Shown here piece after piece: positions 1-5,724 of a DNA stretch of 5,904 nt. Position 1 is the first letter of the stretch, and each line of letters starts with the position of its first letter. Under the pieces are notes generated by a model that was not told where the DNA came from, ran no database searches, and saw nothing but the letters and a program-made list of their open reading frames with translations. The translations under genes and the position numbers were made by a program. Source of the stretch: Candidatus Neomicrothrix sp. UBA2131 (lineage in GTDB: Bacteria; Actinomycetota; Acidimicrobiia; Acidimicrobiales; MedAcidi-G1); the NCBI GenBank assembly GCA_002329075.1, contig DCXR01000053.1, positions 21,682 through 27,585 on the forward strand. The letters run 5' to 3'.

Positions 1-32
1 CGTACGGATGGCCGCATGTCGGTTCGGGCCAC

Positions 33-38
33 AGGAGG
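33..38 (+). promoter_or_regulatory. Strong Shine-Dalgarno site of the pgsA-type gene
   Basis: A perfect AGGAGG lies 6 nt upstream of the ATG at 45 and fixes that start. It is the only textbook ribosome binding site correctly spaced from a gene start in this window; the other genes start by coupling or apparently without a leader. Bases 1-44 hold no stop codon in any frame, so I cannot tell whether an upstream gene ends just before the window or reads into it. Confidence 0.85.
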
Positions 39-44
39 CTCCAC

Positions 45-737
45 ATGTTGGACGGAAACTGGCGTGCCGCAGTCGATCGCGGCCTGACGCCCATCGGCCG
101 CAGCCTGCGCCGCACGGGAATCTCGGCCGATGCGGTCACGGTCACCGGGATCGTGATGGCCACGGCTGCAGCGGTCAGCATCGGACTCGGAAACCTGCGG
201 TTCGGCCTGTTGTTCCTCGTCCTCACCGGGATACCCGATGCCCTCGACGGTGCTGTGGCGAAGGCCTCCGGCACCTCCTCGAAGCGCGGCGCCTTCTTCG
301 ACTCGGTCTCCGACCGGATCACCGACGCCCTCCTGTTCGGCGGCATCGCCTGGCACTTCGCCAGGACCGAACCCGGCAGCACCATGATGCTCCCCGTGGC
401 CGTCATGGCCGCAGCCATGCTCGTGTCGTACATGAGGGCCAAGGCCGAGTCGCTGGGCTTCGACGCCAAGGGCGGCCTCATGGAACGGGCGGAACGGTTC
501 ATAGTGCTCGGCCTGGGCCTTCTCTTCGCCGAGGTCCTGATCTCCGTCCTCTGGCTGATGCTCGTGCTGACCCTTGCCACAGCCGTGCAGCGCTTCGTCA
601 AGGTGTGGCGCCAGGCCGGCCTCGAACGCGAGGCGCCCTACCGTCGACGGGCCGAACGCCGCCGCCAACTCCGCACCGACCGACGCGCCGAACGTCGGGC
701 CCGCCAGGCCGCACGCCGTAGCAGGCTCGACCACTAG
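45..737 (+). CDS. pgsA: CDP-alcohol phosphatidyltransferase, probable phosphatidylinositol-phosphate synthase
   Basis: This integral membrane enzyme of 230 aa probably condenses CDP-diacylglycerol with inositol 1-phosphate to give phosphatidylinositol phosphate, the precursor of phosphatidylinositol. The CDP-alcohol phosphotransferase signature is visible: D65, D68-G69, A72, then G82, D86 and D90. The Arg that normally follows the Ala is Lys73. Hydrophobic segments lie near residues 31-48, 53-64, 93-105, 114-130 and 152-182. The segment SYMRAKAESLGF (128-139) followed by ERAERF (147-152) resembles actinobacterial PI-phosphate synthases more than PG-phosphate synthases. The C-terminal tail (195-230) is extremely Arg-rich, with 16 Arg in 36 residues. 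The start is set by AGGAGG 6 nt upstream. The neighbours patA and pimA support the PI assignment. Family membership is certain; the inositol-phosphate substrate is inferred from motif and synteny. Confidence 0.9.
   Translation: MLDGNWRAAVDRGLTPIGRSLRRTGISADAVTVTGIVMATAAAVSIGLGNLRFGLLFLVLTGIPDALDGAVAKASGTSSKRGAFFDSVSDRITDALLFGGIAWHFARTEPGSTMMLPVAVMAAAMLVSYMRAKAESLGFDAKGGLMERAERFIVLGLGLLFAEVLISVLWLMLVLTLATAVQRFVKVWRQAGLEREAPYRRRAERRRQLRTDRRAERRARQAARRSRLDH
646..696 (+). repeat. Imperfect 36-nt-spaced repeat coding the Arg-rich tail
   Basis: The 15-mers at 646-660 (cgacgggccgaacgc) and 682-696 (cgacgcgccgaacgt) differ at two positions and lie 36 nt apart, in codon phase. They encode RRAERR at residues 201-206 and again at 213-218. 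This suggests the basic tail of the phosphatidyltransferase grew by an internal 12-codon duplication, although high-GC Arg-rich coding could mimic this by chance. Confidence 0.5.
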
Positions 738-746
738 CCGACCGAC

Positions 747-1652
747 GTGGCCGTCCGTTCGGTCGCCCTCGGCTACCGGCTGAGCTCCAAGGCGGCCCAA
801 CTCGTCCCCTGGCGCATGGGCGAGGCGATCTCGAGGGGGTTCGGACGGATCGCCGGCCGCTTCGGTTCGGATCGTCGACGCCTCGTAGAACGGCACGTCC
901 GGCGTGCCCGTGGTGCAGACCTGACGGGTCCCGACCTCCGGAGGGCGGTCGACGACGTCTTCGCCTCGTATGCCAACTACTGGTTCCAGAGCCTCCGTCT
1001 CCCGGCAATGGACCCGGACGAGATCGAAGCCGGCTTCACGGTGGAGGGCTTCGAACACGTGGTCGAGGCCCAGGAATCCGGTCGGGGGGTGATCCTCGCC
1101 ATGCCCCACCTCGGCGGGTGGGATTGGGCCGGCTTCTGGCTCAGCCGGGTCGTGGGGTATCCGGTGGCGGCGGTGGTCGAACCCCTCGAACCGCCAGAAC
1201 TGTTCGAATGGTTCCGCGACTACCGGCAGTCGTACGGCATCGAGGTCATTGCACTGGGTCCCGAGGCCGGCGGCGAGGTACAGAGGGCGCTGCGCGACGG
1301 CGCCGTCATCGTCCTGCTCAGCGACCGGCACATCGGCGGCGGCGCCGTGGACGTCGAGTTCTTCGGCGAGGTCACGACCCTCCCCGCCGGTCCTGCGCTC
1401 CTGGCCCTGCGAACCGGAGCAGCCCTGATCCCGGCCACCGCCTACATCCGTCGGCGGGGCTGCCACGGCGTGGCGCGTCCGCCGATTCCGGCTGAGCGCA
1501 GGGGACGGTTCCGTGACGACGTGACCCGGGTGACCCGGGTGTTGGCCACCGAGTTCGAGGACCTGATCCGGGCCGAGCCCGAACAGTGGCACCTGCTCCA
1601 GCCCAACTGGCCCAGCGACCGCGCTGCAACCGACGGCCCGGTCGGGGGCTAG
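747..1652 (+). CDS. patA: Phosphatidylinositol mannoside acyltransferase (PatA-type, LpxL/HtrB-like family)
   Basis: This protein of 301 aa belongs to the lysophospholipid/lipid A acyltransferase family. In mycobacteria PatA transfers a palmitoyl group from acyl-CoA to the mannose of PIM1/PIM2 at the cytoplasmic face of the membrane. The catalytic HxxxxD motif is H121-LGGW-D126, inside AMPHLGGWDWAG. A second family block, SDR (192-194) followed by a Gly run and VEFFGE (203-208), contains Glu204, which matches a conserved acidic position of PatA. The C-terminal block WHLLQPNWPSD (281-291) is also typical. The length is normal. The GTG at 747 lies 9 nt after the pgsA stop and has no clear Shine-Dalgarno, so translation may depend on coupling. 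Its place between pgsA and pimA is the main reason to prefer a PIM substrate over another lipid. Confidence 0.88.
   Translation: MAVRSVALGYRLSSKAAQLVPWRMGEAISRGFGRIAGRFGSDRRRLVERHVRRARGADLTGPDLRRAVDDVFASYANYWFQSLRLPAMDPDEIEAGFTVEGFEHVVEAQESGRGVILAMPHLGGWDWAGFWLSRVVGYPVAAVVEPLEPPELFEWFRDYRQSYGIEVIALGPEAGGEVQRALRDGAVIVLLSDRHIGGGAVDVEFFGEVTTLPAGPALLALRTGAALIPATAYIRRRGCHGVARPPIPAERRGRFRDDVTRVTRVLATEFEDLIRAEPEQWHLLQPNWPSDRAATDGPVGG
1521..1541 (+). repeat. 9-nt tandem microduplication within patA
   Basis: The unit gtgacccgg occurs twice back to back and is followed by a third gtg. It is in codon phase and gives VTRVTRV at residues 259-265. It is an in-frame slippage-type duplication with no frame damage. 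No regulatory meaning is implied. Confidence 0.6.
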
Positions 1653-1655
1653 CGT
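1650..1655 (+). promoter_or_regulatory. Putative -10 element for leaderless pimA
   Basis: TAGCGT fits TANNNT and is followed by exactly 7 nt and then the GTG of pimA at 1663. This is the arrangement expected when transcription starts at the first base of the start codon. The hexamer begins with the TAG stop codon of patA, so its first three bases are fixed for another reason and the match could be partly accidental. There is no Shine-Dalgarno upstream of this GTG and no convincing -35. Confidence 0.45.
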
Positions 1656-1662
1656 CGACGTC

Positions 1663-2733
1663 GTGCGCATCGGCCTGGTCTGTCCGTACAGCCTGACGCT
1701 GCCCGGCGGTGTGCAGGGCCAGGTCCTGGCCCTGGCACGTGCCCTGCGGGCATCGGGTCATCCGACGCGGGTGCTCGGACCCTGTGACGGCCCACCCCCC
1801 GACGCCGGCGTCACTCCGCTCGGCAACAGCCTGCCCACGGCCGCCAACGGTTCCATGGCGCCGATCGCCCCCGACGTCTCCTGTGCACTGCGCACGATTC
1901 GTGCGCTCCGGGACGAGGAATTCGACGTGCTGCACCTGCACGAACCGCTGGCTCCGGGGCCCACCGTGACGGCCCTGTTCCTGGCGTCGATCCCGATGGT
2001 GGGGACCTTCCACGCCGCCGGGGGAAGCCGCGCCTACGACCTGTTGAACCAGCCCGTGCGCTGGCTCCGGCAACGCCTCGATGCATCGTTCGCCGTTTCG
2101 GAGGATGCTGCGGCCATGGTGGGCGGCGCTCTCGGCGGCGAATACGAGGTGTTGTTCAACGGTGTCGAGATCGATCGCTGCGCCCATGCCGATCCGTGGC
2201 CGACCGAGGGCCCGACCGTGCTCTTCGTCGGTCGGCACGAACCCCGCAAGGGGCTCTCCGTCCTCCTCGATGCGCTGCAGCAGCTCCCGGACGACGTCAG
2301 GGTCTGGGTGGCGGGCGACGGCCCCGAGACCCATGAACTCCAGCAGCGCATGGCCGGTGACCCGCGGGTCGAATGGCTCGGCCGCATTGACGAGCAGGAG
2401 AAGCTCTCCCGGATGCGGGGCGCCGACGTCTTCTGCGCTCCGTCGCTACGTGGTGAGTCGTTCGGCGTGGTGCTACTCGAGGCGATGGCGGCCGCCACGC
2501 CGGTGGTGGCCGGCGACATCGCCGGCTACTCACGCGTGGCCCGACCGGACAGCGAGGCGGTGCTGGTGCCGCCATGTGACGCCCCTGCCCTCGCCGTGGC
2601 GCTGGAGAAGGTGCTCGGCGAGCCGGGGTTGCGCGACGACCTCGTCGCCAACGGCCTCGCCCGTGCCGAGGAGTTCTCGATGCGACGCCTGGCCGACCGG
2701 TACCTCGAGGCCTACGAGAGCGTCCTCGCCTGA
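1663..2733 (+). CDS. pimA: Phosphatidyl-myo-inositol mannosyltransferase PimA
   Basis: This GT-B fold, GT4-family glycosyltransferase of 356 aa transfers mannose from GDP-mannose to the 2-position of the inositol of phosphatidylinositol. That is the first committed step of PIM, lipomannan and lipoarabinomannan synthesis at the inner membrane face. The N-terminal MRIGLVCPYS (1-10) and PGGVQ (14-18) form the acceptor-side Gly-rich loop typical of PimA. HLHEP (91-95) and GTFHA (114-118) follow. The donor side shows FVGRHEPRKG (188-197), holding the Arg and Lys that bind the nucleotide-sugar phosphates. The EX7E motif is E265-E273, in ESFGVVLLEAMA. Length and block order match PimA throughout. 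The GTG start at 1663 gives exactly the family N-terminus and lies 10 nt after the patA stop. A leaderless start is possible, as described for the TANNNT box upstream. Confidence 0.93.
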   Translation: MRIGLVCPYSLTLPGGVQGQVLALARALRASGHPTRVLGPCDGPPPDAGVTPLGNSLPTAANGSMAPIAPDVSCALRTIRALRDEEFDVLHLHEPLAPGPTVTALFLASIPMVGTFHAAGGSRAYDLLNQPVRWLRQRLDASFAVSEDAAAMVGGALGGEYEVLFNGVEIDRCAHADPWPTEGPTVLFVGRHEPRKGLSVLLDALQQLPDDVRVWVAGDGPETHELQQRMAGDPRVEWLGRIDEQEKLSRMRGADVFCAPSLRGESFGVVLLEAMAAATPVVAGDIAGYSRVARPDSEAVLVPPCDAPALAVALEKVLGEPGLRDDLVANGLARAEEFSMRRLADRYLEAYESVLA

Positions 2734-2740
2734 ATCGTCC

Positions 2741-2773
2741 AGGAGGCCAGTGGACCGGTCGCGTCCGCCATAG
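2741..2773 (+). other. Possible 7-codon mini-ORF behind a strong Shine-Dalgarno
   Basis: AGGAGG at 2741-2746 does not serve the next gene, whose first ATG is 28 nt further on in another frame. Four nucleotides after the AGGAGG begins GTG (2750), which reads GTG-GAC-CGG-TCG-CGT-CCG-CCA-TAG, that is MDRSRPP. The stop ends at 2773, one base before the ATG at 2775. A short leader coupled to the downstream gene would explain the arrangement. The 3-nt spacing is shorter than usual, so this is tentative. Confidence 0.25.
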
Positions 2774-2774
2774 C

Positions 2775-3533
2775 ATGCGAGCCGATGCCCCGACCCCGAT
2801 GCCGAGCATGACCACCCGACCCTCCCCGACGCTGACCCTGGCCCTGATCGCAGGGCTCGTCGTCGGCCTCATCGCCACGCTCGCCCTGGGCACCTACGGA
2901 CTCGGCGTCGGCGTACTCTGCCTCATCGTGGCCAGCTGGCTCGGAGTTGCCACCGACCGACGCTCAGCGGTACGACTGCTGCAGGTCGTCGGGACGCGAC
3001 CGGCGACACCGGAGGACTACCCCCGCCTCCACAACGCCATGGACCAACTCTGCCTGGTCCAGGGGATCAAGCCGCCCTCACTCCATGTGGTCGATGTGCC
3101 GACGGGCAATGCTGCTGCCCTGGGATCCCCGAAACCCGCCCTGATCTTCACGGTGGGCGCCCTCGAAGCACTTGAGGTGGTCGAACTCGAAGGCCTCGTT
3201 GCCGGCCTGCTGGTGCGCACCACCGACCGTGACCTTGCCGCACAGACAGGGGCCGCCGCCCACGGATACCTGCCCGGATCGTCCAGGATGCGGCGTCGCT
3301 GGACCCGTCCCGACCGTCAGGTCCGATTCGACCTCGAAGCGGCGTCGGTGACCCGTTACCCGCCCGGCCTCCAGCGTGCACTCCGGACCCTCGCCGGCCT
3401 CGGTTCGGCCGTTCCGTCGGCACCCGCAGCCAGCGCACACCTCTGGGTGCTCCAACCGGAGGGATCACCGGAGGCGCCCACGCCCGTCCATCCTTCCGTC
3501 GCCCTGAGGCTCGCTGCGCTCGGTGAGGCCTGA
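2775..3533 (+). CDS. Degenerate HtpX/M48-like membrane protein lacking the zinc site (probable pseudo-protease)
   Basis: This 252-aa protein has a hydrophobic region at 19-58 (two probable membrane segments) followed by a soluble part that aligns block by block with HtpX-type M48 peptidases. The blocks are the ATPEDYPRLHNAMDQL segment (77-92), SLHVVDVPTGNAAALG (102-117), the TVGALEAL helix (126-133), LEGLVA (138-143), TRYPPGLQRAL (193-203) and HPSVALRLAAL (239-249). Where M48 has HExxH the sequence reads G144-L-L-V-R148. Where the third ligand Glu is expected before the Asp of ExxAD, it reads Gln182. The usual second membrane pair between HExxH and that Glu is missing, leaving about 30 residues. 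I infer a non-catalytic scaffold or regulator; the function is unknown. The start is uncertain: ATGs at 2775, 2799 and 2808 are in frame and none has a good ribosome site. Its TGA overlaps the next ATG by one base. Confidence 0.7.
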   Translation: MRADAPTPMPSMTTRPSPTLTLALIAGLVVGLIATLALGTYGLGVGVLCLIVASWLGVATDRRSAVRLLQVVGTRPATPEDYPRLHNAMDQLCLVQGIKPPSLHVVDVPTGNAAALGSPKPALIFTVGALEALEVVELEGLVAGLLVRTTDRDLAAQTGAAAHGYLPGSSRMRRRWTRPDRQVRFDLEAASVTRYPPGLQRALRTLAGLGSAVPSAPAASAHLWVLQPEGSPEAPTPVHPSVALRLAALGEA

Positions 3534-4774
3534 TGCGAGCCCGGACCGCCTTCTGCGCCCTCCTGATCCTGGCAGCGACAGCCTGCGGCGGCGGGGAAGG
3601 CGAAGAAGGAGGGTTGAGCGGCGTGCCGTCGACGACGGTGGGCCCGTCCACGGCCCCGACGACGCTTGCCACAGGGGCGACCTCGACGACCTCGGCCCCG
3701 GACGGCCAGGCGCCCTCCGAGGTCGACGAGCCGGTTGCCGTGCCGAGCACGACAGAGGACATCGTCACGTCGCCCACCGTCAGGACCGAGATCGGCGACA
3801 CCGAAGCGGTGGTCGACGGAACCACGACGACCACCACGGAGGCACCCTGGGACGGCCTGACGATGCCGTTGACCGGTGAGCCGGCACCGGACGGGCTGCC
3901 GGAGCGCCCGGCACTGGTCGTCAAGGTCGGCAACAACGATTGGCGTTCCCTACCGCAGGTCGGCCTGGAGGCCGCCGACATCGTCTATGAGTTGATGGTC
4001 GAGAACTTCGTGACCCGATTCGCCGCCGTCTTCCACAGCGAACTCCCGGAGGCGATCCGCCCGGTCCGCTCGGCCCGGTCGAGCGACATCGACCTGATGG
4101 CCAACCTCGACCGCCCCATGTTCGTCTACTGGGGAAGCAACGCCGGGGTCGCCGCAGAGGTCGACGGAGCGGAACGCCTCGGCCTGCTGCAGGCCAGGTC
4201 CACGATGGGAAGGGGGCAGGAGCACTTCCGCCGCGACGACACCAGGGAGGCCCCCTACAACGGTGTCGTAGATCCGTCGGGCGTCCTCGCCTCGTTGGAC
4301 GATGCGGCCCTTCCACCGGGACCGGTCTTCTCCTACGGGCCGCCTGCCGAATCGGCGATACAGGCAGCGGGCGTCCGTTGGACGACGGCGAACCGCGACG
4401 TGGCCTTCATCTGGGATGCCGGTTCCGACCAGTGGATCCGGTACCAGGACGGGCTGCCCCACCTCGACGCGAACGGAGTACCGCTGGCGGCCGACAACGT
4501 GCTCAAGCTCACGGTCGGCTACCGGCAGTCCGATGCCGACCAGACCTCCCCACAGCTGCTGAGCACCGGATCGGGCGACGGCTGGCTGTTCCGCGACGGA
4601 ACCGTCACCGGCATCGTCTGGAGTCGGCAGTTCATCGCCGACGGGTGGGCGATCCTCGACGACGACACCGGCGCACGCCTGTACCTCGACCAGGGGTCCA
4701 CCTGGGTGCTCATGACGCGCCTCGGCGAGGGCGAGATCCTCGACATCCTGAAGGCCCGCGAACTGGTCGGCTGA
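3533..4774 (+). CDS. DUF3048 (YerB-like) lipoprotein with Thr/Ser-rich tether
   Basis: This is a predicted secreted lipoprotein of 413 aa. A short signal peptide (residues 1-17) ends in LAATAC with Cys18 as lipidation site; Ala at -3 is less usual than Leu, so the lipobox is acceptable but not ideal. Residues 19-108 form a low-complexity linker rich in Thr, Ser, Pro and acidic residues, including six Thr in a row (97-102), which should span part of the envelope. The N-terminal DUF3048 domain runs about 110-260, with AADIVYELM (147-155), TRFAAVFHSELPE (161-173), IRPVRSARSSD (175-185) and a REAPYN block (238-243). The C-terminal part, about 280-410, has W-F-DG-V-G-W and a GSTWVLM ending typical of the family. 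YerB function is not established. The gene overlaps its upstream neighbour by one base (TGATG), with GTGAGG at 3523-3528 as likely ribosome site, so the two are co-translated. Confidence 0.87.
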   Translation: MRARTAFCALLILAATACGGGEGEEGGLSGVPSTTVGPSTAPTTLATGATSTTSAPDGQAPSEVDEPVAVPSTTEDIVTSPTVRTEIGDTEAVVDGTTTTTTEAPWDGLTMPLTGEPAPDGLPERPALVVKVGNNDWRSLPQVGLEAADIVYELMVENFVTRFAAVFHSELPEAIRPVRSARSSDIDLMANLDRPMFVYWGSNAGVAAEVDGAERLGLLQARSTMGRGQEHFRRDDTREAPYNGVVDPSGVLASLDDAALPPGPVFSYGPPAESAIQAAGVRWTTANRDVAFIWDAGSDQWIRYQDGLPHLDANGVPLAADNVLKLTVGYRQSDADQTSPQLLSTGSGDGWLFRDGTVTGIVWSRQFIADGWAILDDDTGARLYLDQGSTWVLMTRLGEGEILDILKARELVG

Positions 4775-4826
4775 AGTCCTGCTTCCGCGGCGACGACCCG
4801 CCGGGCGCAGCCGTAGACTCGCCTGC
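4775..4826 (+). promoter_or_regulatory. Intergenic promoter region of pdxS with TANNNT box
   Basis: This 52-bp gap is the longest after the two-gene envelope unit. TAGACT (4814-4819) fits TANNNT and is followed by exactly 7 nt and the ATG of pdxS, the layout of a leaderless actinobacterial transcript. No Shine-Dalgarno is present. A small hairpin (4788-4792 pairing with 4799-4803, CGGCG/CGCCG, 6-nt loop) lies upstream. It has no T tract and is too short to call a terminator. No convincing -35 is visible. Confidence 0.6.
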
Positions 4827-5717
4827 ATGAGCGAAACGAACCGTTCCACGGGAACACAACTGGTCAAGCGCGGGCTCGCCGAGATGCTCAAGGGTGGCGT
4901 CATCATGGATGTGGTCGACGCCGGGCAGGCACGCATCGCCGAGGATGCCGGAGCAACGGCCGTGATGGCCCTCGAGCGGGTCCCCTCGGACATCCGACGC
5001 GACGGCGGCGTGGCCCGCATGTCCGACCCGGAGATGATCGAGGCGATCAAGGAGGCCGTCACCATCCCGGTCATGGCCAAGGCCCGCATCGGCCATTTCG
5101 CCGAGGCCCAGATCCTCGAGTCCCTCGGCGTCGACTACGTCGACGAGAGCGAGGTGCTCACCCCGGCCGACGAGGCCCACCACATCGACAAGTGGGCCTT
5201 CACCGTTCCTTTCGTCTGCGGCGCCACCAACCTGGGCGAGGCGCTCCGCCGCATTTCCGAAGGTGCCTGCCTCATCCGCTCGAAGGGCGAGGCCGGCACC
5301 GGCAACATCGTCGAAGCTGTCCGGCACCTGCGGTCGATCCTCGGCGACCTGCGCCGGATCACCCAGGCCGATTCCGCCGAACTGTTCGACTGGGCCAAGC
5401 GCCTGCAGTCGCCGCTGCCCCTCGTTCAGGAGGTTGCCGACACCGGCCGGCTGCCGGTGCCCATGTTCTGCGCAGGCGGCATCGCCACCCCGGCCGATGC
5501 CTCGCTCGTCATGCAGCTCGGAGCCGAGGCGGTCTTCGTCGGCTCCGGCATCTTCAAGAGCGATGACCCCGCCCCCCGGGCCCGTGCCATCGTCGAGGCC
5601 ACGACCAACTTCGCCGACCCGACCCTGTTGGCCAAGGTCAGCCGCGGCCTCGGTGACGCCATGCCCGGACTCGAGATCGACGCGCTCGAGACCCGCCTGG
5701 CCGACCGGGGCTGGTAA
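4827..5717 (+). CDS. pdxS: Pyridoxal 5'-phosphate synthase lyase subunit PdxS
   Basis: This protein of 296 aa is the synthase subunit of the DXP-independent vitamin B6 route. It forms pyridoxal 5'-phosphate from ribose 5-phosphate, glyceraldehyde 3-phosphate and ammonia supplied by PdxT, and it is normally a (beta/alpha)8 barrel assembling into a dodecamer. Family residues are intact: Asp28 in GGVIMDVV, the pentose-binding Lys85 in MAKARIGH, and the second Lys153 in RSKGEAGTGN. VMALERVPSDIR (46-57) and the phosphate-binding FCAGGIATPADA (214-225) and VFVGSGIF (236-243) blocks are also present. The length is typical, so the protein looks fully functional. The ATG at 4827 is supported by a TANNNT box 7 nt upstream rather than by a Shine-Dalgarno. 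It is followed closely by pdxT, its obligate partner. Confidence 0.97.
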   Translation: MSETNRSTGTQLVKRGLAEMLKGGVIMDVVDAGQARIAEDAGATAVMALERVPSDIRRDGGVARMSDPEMIEAIKEAVTIPVMAKARIGHFAEAQILESLGVDYVDESEVLTPADEAHHIDKWAFTVPFVCGATNLGEALRRISEGACLIRSKGEAGTGNIVEAVRHLRSILGDLRRITQADSAELFDWAKRLQSPLPLVQEVADTGRLPVPMFCAGGIATPADASLVMQLGAEAVFVGSGIFKSDDPAPRARAIVEATTNFADPTLLAKVSRGLGDAMPGLEIDALETRLADRGW

Positions 5718-5724
5718 CCCGGAA

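Noticed and set aside
8..721. A 237-codon plus-strand frame starting before pgsA
   Set aside because: The translation is rich in Arg, Pro, His and Gly, as expected of an out-of-frame high-GC reading. The overlapping pgsA frame has the catalytic motif and a proper Shine-Dalgarno.
735..746. TAGCCG before patA as a third leaderless -10 box
   Set aside because: It lacks the final T of TANNNT, its spacing is 6 nt rather than 7, and the TAG is simply the pgsA stop codon.
1372..2334. A 320-codon minus-strand open frame over patA and pimA
   Set aside because: It covers the conserved motifs of two known genes in antisense and its translation is low-complexity, without family features.
4788..4803. 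Small GC hairpin between the DUF3048 gene and pdxS as a terminator
   Set aside because: It has only a 5-bp stem and is followed by no T-rich tract. Such stems are frequent by chance in GC-rich DNA.
3950..5089. A 379-codon minus-strand open frame opposite the DUF3048 gene
   Set aside because: It spans the gap between two well-supported plus-strand genes and shows no domain or ribosome site, so it is a compositional shadow.
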